A stretch of 64,000 nucleotides of DNA from Luidia sarsii (Eukaryota; Echinodermata; Asteroidea; Paxillosida; Luidiidae), in the NCBI GenBank assembly GCA_949987565.1, contig OX465101.1:21999367-22063366 (forward strand). The letters are read 5' to 3'. A program made the position numbers and the translations under genes. The notes under the pieces are model-generated. The model was not told where the DNA came from, did not search any database, and saw nothing but the letters and a program-made list of their open reading frames with translations. Positions 1-10,642 of the stretch are shown piece by piece. Within the stretch, counting starts at the first letter, position 1. Every line of letters starts with the position of its first letter.

Positions 1-100
1 TCCGGTCCCCAACAGCGGGGGCTACGGACCCCGCACACTCCCATCCACACGACGAGCACCCATCACCGCTCAGCCAGATCATTCGCCTGCGACTGCGCCC

Positions 101-262
101 GGTAGTCCATTTCACCGAACCCATGGTAACTTACGATCAATCGTAAGACGACGAGCGATGCACAGAAACCGCACGGCCTATCACAACTTGCGATTGGTTA
201 TCCGTCGTGAGTAGAGTTACGATACACCGTGAGGGTTTGTGAAATCCACCCCTGGTCCGGCG
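101..262. repeat. Dispersed MITE-like repeat, family A, copy 1
   Basis: This is a roughly 150 bp segment with CTTACGATCAATCGTAAG near the left and a right part reading TTACGATACACCGTGAGG then GTGAAATCCACCCC. Related copies lie at about 9535-9672, 24985-25120 and 52290-52400. All share the order: ATCGTAAG motif, GATGCACAGAA, a second GTAAGTTGAGT-like motif, and GTGAAATC near the end. The two ends are roughly inverted (CCATTTCAC against GTGAAATCC), so a non-autonomous DNA transposon is likely. The superfamily cannot be named from the sequence. Boundaries are approximate. Confidence 0.6.
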
Positions 263-2193
263 GAAAATTGCGTGACCCTTATATGAATAGCGCCCTCATG
301 TGACTGCAGGCATTTACTGTCATGCACCCAAAAAAAATCACTCCGTTAGTTACACGCTTGGAAAAACGATTTAATGCTTTTTGAGTCCGAGTTCTATCTT
401 ATATCGAAGAGAAAGACACACCGCAGGTCATTTTCAAGCGTATTTTTGTTATGTGACTGGATACAGAAGAGAAACATGTGCTTTTAGCGATGATTTCCTT
501 TCAGCACGTTACACAAAGTGTCTGGGGATCCTGTCAAGAACCCCCCCCCCGGCTCCCGGCTACTTTAGAAATCGGCCTGAGAACTCATATGCACCAGTGC
601 ACTGCAAACACACTTGTGCGCATTACGGTGGCACCTCCTATGCAGTGGCAGTATAGCAACAGTCTCGGCCACTCTTCAAGAGTGCCCACTGTTTCCCGAA
701 GCCCTCGAGTCCGGATGCATGCGAGCTGGCTGCATTCGACTCGACTGCTCTCTGCCGTTCTGACTTGTGGGTGGGTGTGTGGATTGGGTTGGGTTGGGTT
801 GGTTTGGGTAGGGGCGAAGGGGAAGTGACTAGCGGGCCAGAGCTACCTCTCGGCCGTTTTCTGTTTGACTTTGTGTCCCTCTCGGAACGTATCCTAGGGG
901 AGGGTGTGTGTGTGTATGTGTGTGAATGAGGTGATCTTTGCGAGCGTGCCCGAGCGCGTGCTATGTCGGTGCCCAGAGATGAGGTCTACCATGAGTTGGT
1001 GTCACATCGATGCCGAGCGAAGGTTTCATTCCATTCATGCACAATGAAGAGTCCTCGTCAGCAACGTGACGATGGACCAACGTTCCCCCCCCCCTCCCTC
1101 CCTCCCTCTCTCCCTCCATCCCTCTCCCCCAGAAAAAAATCCTCCGTCACGCACTTCGCCGTATCATTATTAAAGCAAAACTAGGCCAGCACTGTATCAA
1201 CTACCTAGGAAATCCAGAAAAGTGGACCGGGATAGACGAAGGCAGTATAAGTGTCATGCTGCAAACAAGCCTAGATACACTGTACCTAGATTATGTTGAG
1301 TAGGCTGCGGCTATGTGACGCGATATCACTAAGCCAAAGGGCTAGCCGTGGTACACGGCGAGGAACTAGACCTGACGTCCACGCTGCCGGGCGAAGAGTG
1401 CGGCGGGAAGAAATATCTCGAGTACCTTGGCGACAGCTTGTTGCACCTTTCTCTCTCCCTCTCTCTCTCCCTCTCTCTCTCTCTTTCTCTGTTTTTGTTT
1501 AACAGGCTGTCTCGGTCAGACGTCACGTCCTGTTACTGCGACTATCGAGCTCGATGCCTGTCGGTTCTCGTCTGTCCGTCGATACCCGTTCTACAGCACA
1601 CGATAGGACACCACGCGGTGCCGACTGCTTAGCTTAAGTCGGTTTTGATGCAACGACCCGCCACTTGAACCGGTGCCATAGGGGAAGTTCGTTAGGTCTT
1701 TTGCATCTTTTAACTTGATGGGGGGGGCTTTTTCAATGAACATTTTAAACCAGTGAAACAATGTGATTAGCTTTGAAGTGAATCAACTACGCCTCCACAG
1801 ATCCAAAGAGTATCTCTTTCTGTATTGCCATCTTAACAATTCACCTCTTCTCCGAGCTTTTATGGGCACTGACCGTAGTGCCAGAATACGTGCCGAGTAC
1901 TGAGACAAAGGGCGTAGTTCTGTTCGACCGAGACAATGCAGCAGCGCCCCGCCGGATGGAAATGTCTTCTTTTTTTAGCTCAATATTTGGAGCAGATAAA
2001 CACTTCCATGTGTTTTCATTATGGCGAACCGTGTGCCGAGTATTGAGAAAAGAGCGCACCACTTTCACTGTTTCCATAGTGATTGAACAAACAGTTATAT
2101 CTGTGTCGACCACAGAGCGTGGCTTCGGATGCTCCGCTGCATACATGTATATATAGAAACAACGTTCGTCCCATTGCAGGGGCACTCTGACAA
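263..2193. other. Gene-poor stretch with low-complexity tracts
   Basis: I see no exon here that I can support. It contains a poly-C run (541-550), a short GGGTT run (about 786-815), a GT run (905-925), a CT/CCCT-rich tract (1085-1132) and a (CT)n microsatellite (about 1448-1492). The ORFs across the CT tracts are repeat translations. Confidence 0.5.
1448..1495. repeat. (CT)n microsatellite
   Basis: About 45 bases of nearly pure CTCTCT/CCCTCT. The apparent Arg-Glu (minus) or Ser-Leu (plus) peptides here come from the repeat. Confidence 0.85.
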
Positions 2194-2396
2194 AGCCGCA
2201 ATAGTGCGCCCTCAAGAGTTTGCAACGAGCTGACCCAACACATTGCGCAGAATCTGTCGACACATTGCACGGCTGGAACACGGACGTATTTAAAAACGTA
2301 TATACGTCCGTGGTCTGAAAGGGGACGACAGTTTCCGCGTATTGTAATTTACCGACGCGTTTCAGACTCTTGAGGGCGCCCTATTGTGAATCGCCC
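2194..2396. mobile_element. MITE family B (GTGCGCCCTCAAGAGT termini), copy 1
   Basis: The left end reads CAATAGTGCGCCCTCAAGAG and the right end carries its reverse complement, CTCTTGAGGGCGCCCTATTG, so this is a short element with terminal inverted repeats. Between them is a small inner palindrome around GGACGTATTT/ATATACGTCC at about 2282-2311. A second copy lies at 16401-16598. No coding capacity. Confidence 0.7.
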
Positions 2397-2476
2397 ATGT
2401 ATTTAAACGGTTTTCCCGAGAACAGAAACTGCACACACATCTCTTTAAGCGCTCAAATAAATAGGCCATACTCGTT

Positions 2477-3121
2477 GTCATCTGAAACCTGAACTGTTCT
2501 TTAGGAATTCGAAATGGACTTCTAACGATCCCCATGCATGCGCTAGTGCGTTGCGAATGTGGTGGCCAGTTTAATTCCAAGCTTCAGAACAGATCAATGC
2601 ATATTTCTTTTTTTATGAGCTAAGCCTTAAAACATAAAGGCCATGATCATTGTCATCTGAAACACGAACGGTTCTGCGGAAGTCAAGAAATGGACTTTTA
2701 ACGATCCCGGTGCCTGCGCCTAATAATTATAATAGCGTGCACTGCTATCCCGTTGCGAGCGTGTTTTACAGTCGAATACCCGAGACCCGGGCACTCGATA
2801 ATGCATCCTGTTCATGCGCTGAAATATGGGACATGTGTGTCCCTGTCAGCTGAAACACGAACTTCGTCTGGGTGAATCCGTAATGGACCTCTAACGATCG
2901 TGATGCGTGTGCCTATCAAACCGTCAGAACGGTTTACTGTGTTTTATCAAAGGGCATATTTTACAGTTTTGAACAGTTTTACAGTAAAATTCCAAACTCG
3001 GGGCCCGCAGAATGCATCCTTTTTAAATGAGCTCAGATATTATATAGGGCATTTTGTCGTCGATCGAAATACGAACCGTTCCAGCGGGAATTAGAAATGG
3101 GGTTTTACGATCACCCTTCGG
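2477..3121. repeat. Degenerate long tandem repeat, four units of about 175-215 bp
   Basis: A block of the form TCTGAAACACGAAC ... AAATGGACTTTTAACGATC ... TGCCTGCGCC recurs starting near 2481, 2656, 2849 and 3063. The spacing is 175, 193 and 214 bases. Each block is preceded by a related A/T-rich lead-in (GGCCAT/GGGACAT). The units have diverged, especially the last, so this is an old tandem duplication. I see no coding signal. Confidence 0.65.
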
Positions 3122-5044
3122 CCCCCCCCCCCTCTCCAAATCCCTGCGCAAATCGCAGCTGCAATCGATGGCGAGTATGGTCTCTCTAGTTTTCCTTGCT
3201 CGATGGGGCCGGCCGGTGCACGGGTGCTGCCGGCACCCCGTCTCTCTGTTCGGCCACTTCCCCGGTTGTGAAAACGAGTCTCGTTTGGCACTGTGTCCAT
3301 CAGGAGTGAAGGAGGACAGAAATGAATTATAGATACGCCACGGGCAGTTGCTGAGGATTTTTTTCTCTCTCTTCTTTTTTTTTAGGGGGGGGGGGTAGAG
3401 ACGGCAGGAAATTGGGGAACGAAATGGACACCACGGCTGAGGAGCCTATCCAGGCAACCGGCACAATGTGCACGGGAGACTGTATATTTTGATTATCGAT
3501 AGTCCCACTTGGCACCTCTCGGTGAAAAAAAAAAGGACTGGCGATTTCTCTCCTCGTCTCGCAATCTCTTTCTTCCTTTCTCTCGTCCTTTTCCCCCGTC
3601 GATGAACGGCAAATAAAGCCCGCTCTTCAGACCTGGGATAATCACCCTCTTCTCATTAGGATTGATTTTTTTTCCTTCTCCTTATTTTCTTGTCCGAGCT
3701 GTCCGAGCCTTGTAACAGTCTCGTCCGTCGCTCCCCTTGCGTGGTAGCAGAGAAAGCGGTACCGAGGGGTTAATATGCCACTTGACCCAGTGCCTGCTGG
3801 ATGGTAAAATGTCCTCGGCTAGGAACCCGCGGATCGTCTTACCACGGCGACAATGGCGGAGCCGCCAGTCTCACCCAAAAAGTCGAGCAATTTCCTTCCC
3901 CTTGGGTGAAACACACTCGGTCCNNNNNNNNNNNNNNNNNNNNNNNNNNNNNNNNNNNNNNNNNNNNNNNNNNNNNNNNNNNNNNNNNNNNNNNNNNNNN
4001 NNNNNNNNNNNNNNNNNNNNNNNNNNNNNNNNNNNNNNNNNNNNNNNNNNNNNNNNNNNNNNNNNNNNNNNNNNNNNNNNNNNNNNNNNNNNNNNNNNNN
4101 NNNNNNNNNNNNNNNNNNNNNNNTTGGAAATAACCTCCCCTTGTGTCCTCCATTGCAATTAGTCACACGTAAAAGAACGTGACTCCCTGTCAGCTTGTAT
4201 CCTCCCGATGTCTGGACAAGGTCTCTCTCAGAAGTTATTTCTGACAGCTTGTTCAGATGCAGGCGTAATTATAGGGAGCTGTGCAAAGCGCATGAAATAA
4301 TGCACACATGCGACAGTTTAACGTACAGCCGTGATACAGCACTGCTTGTCAGAGAGCCACGGGCGACACAATGCTTTATCTAGTTAGGTGTCCGGATAGA
4401 TATCCGGGTGTTTTTTTTCAGAAACGGATTGCTGTCAGAAGACACTATACATGAAATTGATACGCGTAGGCCAAGATGTTGTACATTCATTCTTGGGGGG
4501 ATCTGGTCGGTGGGGGGGGGGGAGTCACAGAGCTGACAAAGGAGCACGACGTGTTCTTTACGCACGCACAGCATGGTTGTGCAATGCCGAACCAAACAGT
4601 CCATGCAGAGCTCAGACAGTATTGTGACGTTCACACCGCGCTGTAACCTGCAAACTGGCCAATATCCCTTGCTCGCCATCTTTATTTTCAGCACCTATAA
4701 ACCCTTGTGAGAAAGTGAGAATGTACACAATAGCTCGGTGAACATAATAGAAACAGACTTTCCAACTGAGCTGGTGAATCGGAGGACTTCTGCGTGTGAT
4801 GTTAGGTGTGTTCCGTTAGCTTCCTCGGGAAGACGCTTGGTAAGAATGTAGGGGGTAATGGTGGCAGATCCAACCGCGGCTGATCGGGGTAGATCCGGGC
4901 AAGCTCATCCAACGCATGCACCCAAACTCAGATCACGCGTTTCAGTTCAAAGGTTAACCTGCATGGCCATTGATTATGGCCTGCCTGCCTGCCCTATACA
5001 CATTTCTATATCACGCTCCTGAACTCAATCTGTCCTCACCTTAG
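3122..5044. other. Spacer without a supported gene; includes the assembly gap
   Basis: It holds a poly-C/CT tract (3119-3134), T-rich and G-rich runs (3359-3394), a GC-rich patch (3160-3260), the N gap, and sequence up to the orphan exon-like segment. ORFs that span the N run have no meaning. Confidence 0.5.
3924..4123. other. Assembly gap (200 N)
   Basis: A run of exactly 200 undetermined bases. The round length suggests a placeholder gap of unknown true size. Confidence 0.98.
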
Positions 5045-5118
5045 GCTGCTGACGACAAGATCCAGGGAATTGTTACGGAATGGGAGAAACTCCTCGTCCA
5101 CATGAACCTTGATGCAAG
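5045..5118 (+). CDS. Orphan exon-like segment, product unknown
   Basis: A pyrimidine-rich stretch ending in CCTCACCTTAG is followed by 74 bases that read open. They encode a peptide containing IQGIVTEWEKLLVHMN, and end at CAAG followed by GTACGC, a fair donor. The length is 24 codons plus two bases. Codon choice and the mix of residues (DDK..., EWEKLL) look protein-like, unlike most short ORFs nearby. I do not recognise the protein and found no partner exon. The 200-base assembly gap about 0.9 kb upstream may hide one. It could be a real exon of an unrecognised plus-strand gene or a chance open stretch. Confidence 0.3.
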
Positions 5119-5284
5119 GTACGCCATCGGGTACAGGGGCAGCTTCCTGTCACACACACAAATTGAAAACTTCAATTTTAAACGGACTTTTCACCTAAAA
5201 TAAGACATTTTCAATTAAACAAAAGAAAGGAAAACTAGGAAAATGTTTTTTTTTCCATTTCGCAATTGAACATTTTTACTGCAC

Positions 5285-5470
5285 CGGAACTTCAACCTGT
5301 GAGCTAAGCTAGCTCTTGCCAAACGTACCAGCGCCCTCACCGCATGAGCTATCCAACCCTTAGAATGACCTTCCCAAAATAGTCAACCATCTTTATTATG
5401 ATATAGGATGGGGTGCCAGTCAGAAACATTCAACCATCAACTTCCGTACATCTCCACAAGAAACAGCGAA
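5285..5470 (-). repeat. tRNA-derived SINE fragment
   Basis: Read on the minus strand, the segment near 5310-5380 gives GGTTGGATAGCTCATGCGGTGAG. This resembles the promoter head of a tRNA-derived SINE (A-box region). The text around 5410-5460 (GGGGTGCCAGTCAGAA, CATTCAACC) also recurs beside other SINE copies near 37990 and 51370. It is diverged and truncated. Confidence 0.5.
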
Positions 5471-5494
5471 GACCGTTGACTACCTGCGAGGGCC

Positions 5495-5565
5495 GTCACC
5501 TAAGGGCTGGATAGCTCAGGTGATAGAACGCCGATACGTATTGCAAAGAATAAATCAGTGAAGGT
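5495..5565 (+). repeat. tRNA-derived SINE head
   Basis: The text GGGCTGGATAGCTCAGGTGA, followed by TAGAACGCCGATACGTA, is a tRNA-like 5' half with an A-box. The B-box half is degraded. Similar heads occur on the opposite strand at 23405-23515 and 51120-51240. Confidence 0.5.
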
Positions 5566-5624
5566 GTGCCATACACGGCGTGTAGTTTCCACTGAGCTGC
5601 ATGTGGTTATTTTTGTTTTCAAAC

Positions 5625-6360
5625 ATGCAGGCAATCGGGCAAAGCACTGAGCACATGGTGCTTAACTGCAGGTCGGTATGGGGCAAAACCTCATTGAATT
5701 ACTTTCTCACCGACAAAAAGCAGTGAAATTACCAGGCAATCAGGCAAAGCACTACAGTACCAACTACACACGGGTAGGGCAAACCCTCACTGAATTACAT
5801 TATCAACCGCACAAAATCACCAGGTAATCAGGCAAAGCACTACAGTACCAACTAAACGTCGGGTAGGGCAAACTCTCACTGAATTACGTTCTCAACCGCA
5901 CAAATCACCAGACAATCACGCAAAGCACTACAGTACCGGTACCAACTACACACGGGAAGGGCAAACCCTCACTGAATTACGTTCTCAACCGCCCAAATCA
6001 CCAGGCAATCACGCAAAGCACTACAGTACCAACAACACACGCCGGGTAGGGCAAACTCTCACTGAATTACGTTCTCAACCGCACGAATCACCAGGCAATC
6101 ACGCAAAGCACTACAGTACCAACAACACACGGGTAGGGCAAGCCCTCACTGAATTACGTTCTCAACCGCACAAACCACCAGGCAATTAGGCAAAGCACTA
6201 CAATACCAACAACACACGGGTAGGGCAAACTCTCACTGAATTACGTTCTCAACCGCACAAACCACCAGGCAATCAGGCAAAGCACTACAGTACCAACTAC
6301 ACGTCGGGTAGGGCAAACTCTCATTGAATTGCATTCGCATCCGCGCAAATCACCAGCAAA
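5625..6360. repeat. Tandem repeat, about 88 bp unit, about 8 copies
   Basis: The motif ACCAGGCAATCAGGCAAAGC starts near 5731, 5819, 5907, 6000, 6090, 6177, 6264 and 6352, giving spacings of 87-93 bases. Each unit continues CACTACAGTACCAAC ... GGGTAGGGCAAAC ... TCACTGAATTACGTTCTCAA. The unit resembles the body of the interspersed SINE seen at 7809, 60725, 61021 and 61480 (GGCAAAGCACTGAGCAC ... GGGCAAACCCTCATTGAATT). The array therefore looks like local tandem amplification of a SINE body. Confidence 0.85.
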
Positions 6361-7438
6361 TTCACCATTCCAAATTTGAGCAATTATACTCCTCGGAAGA
6401 TGGTATCAGACATTCCGTGAAATTGTGGCGCTCGAAAATCTGCTGCTTTCGAGCGCGCGAAGAGGAAATTATTTGGTTGAATTTCCAAGAATCGCCACAA
6501 AGTATGCTAGAGGCCTACAGTAAGCGATTATTTGACCTTCGCAAATGGTGTACCCTACCTTTAACACATACCGTAGCACAGAGCAAGAAAGGTATTTACT
6601 TCCTTTGGGTGGAGGGGGCTTTGCCAGTGCTTCTGTGAAACAGAAAAGTCCTCTTTCAAGAGGCGAGGTAATGATACTTGTAGAAAGTGGCCCCTATTGA
6701 GGCATATGCTCATTGTAAAAAGTGTCACTGTAGGACTCACACAACAAACATTGACAGTCTCTTCTCCCACTCGAGTCACAGACTCCGGTTTTACACGGAG
6801 CACTTCCAACGTTTAATTGTCAATATTTGTGTGTGGGGAACGCTTTCGTGGAAGGGGAGGAGGGGGAAAACCACTACATTTACAGTTATTAATAACTGCC
6901 AGATTATTTCAGCTATGTACAGACTATACAGAGATCTCGATTCGGGTCTGAACAAAATGGGACAAAGGTTGTTCCCGCGAACGGATATTGAGGAGGACCA
7001 GATAACTAAGGTCAATGGTTTTCACTCTGCATAAGCGTTTGTTAATTTTGAGCTTCCCCCTCAAAAACAGTAATTACTGGACACCTGTTTGTTCCTGTTC
7101 GGCAGGTGTGCGGGGGATTGAAGCGGGGATTGAATCAATGGAAGAGCGTAATGCCGCTGCCTCGGGAGCGCACTGTGCGAGAAGTGTGTGGTTTCCTCCG
7201 TCATCGCTGCAAAGATGAGGCATCGCTCCTTTACCCAACGCCGAGTCGTCCGTTTTGTTGCCGACATGATTTTTTTAGAGGGACAAGCGTCAAAGGGACA
7301 GGTTTTAGCTGCGGTGTTGAGCAAACCAGTCTTCTAGATATCACATGTGGTGGGGTTTTTTTTGCGTCGAGGAGAATGTAATTCGATGAGGAGTTTGCCA
7401 TATACTCGCCGTAATATTCAAGAGTGCTCGGTGCCTTG
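6361..7438. other. Spacer without a supported gene
   Basis: Mixed-composition sequence. ORFs of 80-115 codons overlap here in several frames, but none shows splice context or a recognisable domain. Confidence 0.4.
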
Positions 7439-7500
7439 ACAGGGGCCAATTTCATAGGGCTGCTTAAGCGCCAAAATCTGCGATTCATAAGACCCCCTTT
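7439..7500. repeat. SINE body fragment
   Basis: The text GGGGCCAATTTCATAGGGCT, followed by GCTTAAGCGCCAAAATCTGC, matches the body of the SINE just downstream (7640-7670) and of the copies near 48095 and 48440. Confidence 0.5.
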
Positions 7501-7569
7501 CCCAACCCAAACTCCACTGTTCTTCTATGCTAAGTAAAGAAGAGTAAAATACCAGTCAAAAGCAATCGA

Positions 7570-7870
7570 CATCCCATCACGGTTGGTAAATCCTGTTTAC
7601 GCAAGGAGGTGTTTTCGTGCTTAGCAGATTTTCACGCTTAAGCGGCTCTATGAAATTGGGCCCAGATCGCAGATCGCCTGCTGAAAGAAAAAAAACACAG
7701 ACAGCTCGGGAGGGATTCGAACCCGCGACTCGTGCTTTCGAGTTCAGAGACGTCTTAATCACTGAACCACGGAGCTGGTCGAGGTCGTATGGCGGATTCA
7801 TATCTTTGGTAATCGGATAAAGCACTGAGCACCCAGTGCTTATTACGTTTAGTAGGGCAAACCCTAAATC
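7570..7870 (-). repeat. tRNA-derived SINE with 'TTTCATAGAGCCGCTTAAG' body
   Basis: On the minus strand a tRNA-like head is readable: GCTCCGTGGTTCAGTGATTA (A-box), then GCGGGTTCGAATCCCTCCCG (B-box). It is followed by a body with GGGCCCAATTTCATAGAGCC and GTAAACAGGATTTACC. Beside it, at 7809-7866, is the body motif of a second SINE family (AAAGCACTGAGCACCCAGTG). It is a SINE rather than a tRNA gene, because the head is fused to a conserved unrelated body and no tRNA acceptor-stem pairing is evident. Confidence 0.7.
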
Positions 7871-8444
7871 TTCAAATATAAAATAACATACTTAAGATGT
7901 ATAGTGCTACTACTAATTCGAGAGCATGGATTGACTTTATCCTATGCCATCTCGGGTTCCATGAACATAAAAGATCCTCCAGATCTCTCTATCCAGCATG
8001 TCCGTCCTCAGTTCGCTGATGCTATCAAGGCCAGTGTCGTCCTTCAAAACACTGACATGTAAGTGGCCCGACTTCTCCCTCTTCTTGCTGTACCCTGTTT
8101 AGGCTCCCGGAGAATGAAGGAGTTTGCAGATAGTTCAGTGTGCCGCAAGCAGTGACCTGCCATCCATATTCCCCTCCTCCCACGCACAGATACTTTTTCT
8201 TTAGTACTGACTACCGATATACAAGACATGTATACACAGTATTCTTTTTACATAAATTACATAGGACCTATCTAGGAGATGGATGACGAAGGTAAAACTC
8301 AGTTCTTTAAAGGGTTACTATATGAGAGTAAGAGAGCAGGTACAGCTTTGGGGAATGTTTTTCACTTCGGCTCTCGTAAGCTGGGCAGATTTAAATGTTT
8401 TGTTGCACCAATTCCCGTTCCCATCTCACTCAGAGCTATGGCAG

Positions 8445-8592
8445 GCCCGACACGGCCACCTCCCCCAATCACCATAACGCGCACTGTTAAAACGCATGCA
8501 GCTTTTCCGTTCCGGGACCTCTCTGATGGAAGAGCAAAAGCCATCTGAAGCCATGCACCGGACGTCCTGTTTGAACGCTCTGCCGCATTCGG
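8445..8592. repeat. Dispersed repeat family C, copy 1
   Basis: Sequence with AACGCGCACTGTTAAAACGC, then GAAGAGCAAAAGCCATCTGA and CCTGTTTGAACGCTCTG. A second copy with the same landmarks in the same order is at about 19800-19975. Function unknown. Confidence 0.6.
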
Positions 8593-8603
8593 TTGCCATA
8601 CCT

Positions 8604-8845
8604 GGGCCCTTTTCCAAAGCCCGGCTTAGGCTCAGGCTCCGGCTTTGTCTCTGGTTCTTTCATCCATTTCAAGTACACGACATGAAAACAGGAAGCCTTT
8701 GGCATCATTTTTTAATGTTTTACTGAGTTTTGAAAAGGAATCCAAAGCTTCAACTTCAACAAAGAACTCCAACTTGTATTTCAGCATTTGGATAAATGAG
8801 ACGGAGCCGGAGCCGAAGCCTAAGCCGGGTTTTGGAAAAGGGCCC
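8604..8845. mobile_element. MITE with about 48 bp terminal inverted repeats
   Basis: The left end GGGCCCTTTTCCAAAGCCCG, continuing to GGCTTTGTCTC, is the reverse complement of the right end GAGACGGAGCCGGAGCCGAA ... TTTGGAAAAGGGCCC, with few mismatches. The element is 242 bp long with a non-coding core. I could not identify a clear target-site duplication. Confidence 0.75.
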
Positions 8846-8859
8846 ATGTAATGATTTGA

Positions 8860-9530
8860 ACAGGACAGACGGAGAGCGTGACCATACAGTGATCTCTCAT
8901 CTCACTCCAACCAGCCCGAAATACCATACAGTATACATCAGCTCATCCGTTGTCCCTCCTGTACGCACATTCCCTGGCAGCGCACGCCTTGCTATACAGC
9001 TACGCACCCCTTTACTGTTTCTGTCCCGAAGTGCAGCACTGTGAAATGTTCCAATAGCTTCTTCCCCCGTACTGCTACGCTTTTGAACTCTCTACCTAAC
9101 ATCCTGTTTCCCATCTCCATACAAAATGGATCTGTTCAAGAGGAACGTGAAAAGATACCTTCGTTCCCTTTAACTCTTCTTCGTTCCCTTTGACTTTTAT
9201 TTCTTTATCTGTCTACTCCTCTTCTATTTTTTTCCTGTATAGACATCACCTCGAGTGGCCTTGTAAGGCCTTGTGTTTGGCGATCTTTCATAATCATAAA
9301 AAAAGTACAAGAGAATAGTATACTACTCTTCTTAGAGCTGTTTTGATCTTGGGAAGTTAACAGTCCCTACTTACTCAAATATGTAACTGCTACCAAATGG
9401 CGAATTTGATGAACTAAGTATATTAAGATGAACGCACACGCGGTGACTGCGCATGCCCGCCGCCAGCATTCCACGCCTTACTATATAATAAGCACACCCT
9501 TGCACATGTATCACTGCACACAACATGTAC
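8860..9530. other. Spacer without a supported gene
   Basis: The text GAACGTGAAAAGATACCTTC with TGTAAGGCCTTGTGTTTGGC (9145-9280) looks like the decayed 3' part of a retroelement, but that is an impression only. No exon was identified. Confidence 0.3.
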
Positions 9531-9534
9531 TTTA

Positions 9535-9672
9535 CGAAACTCATCGTAACTTACGATCGATCGCAAGGCAAAGGGAGATGCACAGAAGACATACGATCTA
9601 TATGCGAACCTACGAAGGGTTATCCGTCATAAGATGAGTTACAATACCTCGTAAGGCATTGTGAAATCCAGC
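9535..9672. repeat. Dispersed MITE-like repeat, family A, copy 2
   Basis: It shares TCGTAACTTACGATCGATCG, GAGATGCACAGAAGA, TTATCCGTCATAAG and GGCATTGTGAAATCCAGCCC with the copy at the left edge of the window. The first half is close to a perfect palindrome around CGATCG. Confidence 0.7.
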
Positions 9673-10247
9673 CCGGTCTCTCTGCAGATTCTCGTCTTTG
9701 GTGGGCCGGGGTGGGAACGACGGAAAGGATTTTAAGTCATTCCATAGCTCCAGGGAGTGTCATTTTCTCTTTTTAATATAAGAGCTCATGGATATCATAT
9801 GTTCTCCCAAAGGATATTCGGCTGGTTAGTGAAGTAGATGAAGAGTGCACGTGAAAGGGGGCAGGGCAGGAAGTGGGTGTCGCTCAGATCGTTCGATTCA
9901 CGTATAGCGACTACCATAGCGAGAGTTGTTGAGAAGTGTCGGACAATAGTGCGCAAGCTGTCTCCGCGGTTTTGTGGTTGGCGATACGCACCCCCACGAT
10001 CTGCGCGTTTCTACACAGCACATGCTAACACCCGGTATTTCTTACCAACTATTTCCCGGATGTCGGTGATCCGGATCAACCGACAAACGCCTTGTTTCCG
10101 CTCGGTACAGAAACGGGCGAGCGTCGCCCACAATCGACCTTCGTCGACTGGTAGACCGGACGTGCGGAATGAATCCGGTCACGTTGCAGGTCAACACAGG
10201 GAATTGTGGGGAATATTTCGCGATGTAAGCGAGCAAGATGGAGCGAG

Positions 10248-10260
10248 TATATATAAAAAG
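10248..10260 (+). promoter_or_regulatory. TATA-box-like sequence
   Basis: TATATATAAAAAG sits in a CpG-rich surrounding and is an excellent match to a TATA element. There is no recognised gene downstream to confirm that it is used. Confidence 0.2.
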
Positions 10261-10519
10261 CAGACTTGGTCAGATTGCTGTCAACTTTCATGTTGCTTAC
10301 CATCCAACACGGCACACAATCCGTTGAGAATCACCAAATATCAAATCAACGAATCGTGTCCGGTACACCCGGGAACCAGCGATGACCGCGTGTGTTTCTA
10401 CTGCGAGTGTGACCCGAAGAAACCCGGCCAGATCCACCTCAATAGGTGGTTGTTGGCGAGCGATGGGTTGCCGGGTGACGATCGGAAAATTCGACACCCG
10501 GTTGTGTTTCTACTGGACA

Positions 10520-10642
10520 CTCAACCCGGAAACACCCGAAGACCCACGGAAACACCCGAAGACACCCGGAAACATCCGAAGACACCCAGAAACACCCGAA
10601 GACACCCGGGAACACCCGGAAACACCGAAGACGTACGGAGAC
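10520..10642. repeat. Minisatellite of AACACCCGAAGAC-type units
   Basis: About nine units of 11-15 bases alternate between AACACCCGAAGACACCC and GGAAACACCCGAAGAC. It is low complexity on both strands and is the source of the Thr/Pro/Arg-rich open frames here. Confidence 0.8.

Noticed and set aside
3770..3815. Minus-strand RHWVKW-like reading reminiscent of the NDUFAF5 LHWVNDLP motif
   Set aside because: The flanking residues do not match the family, and no splice sites frame it. Chance similarity.
3737..4166. Open frames crossing 3924-4123
   Set aside because: They run through the N gap and have no meaning.
7696..7790. Possible tRNA gene (GGGTTCGAATCCC B-box)
   Set aside because: The tRNA-like head is joined to a conserved SINE body that recurs elsewhere. 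No tRNA acceptor-stem pairing was evident.
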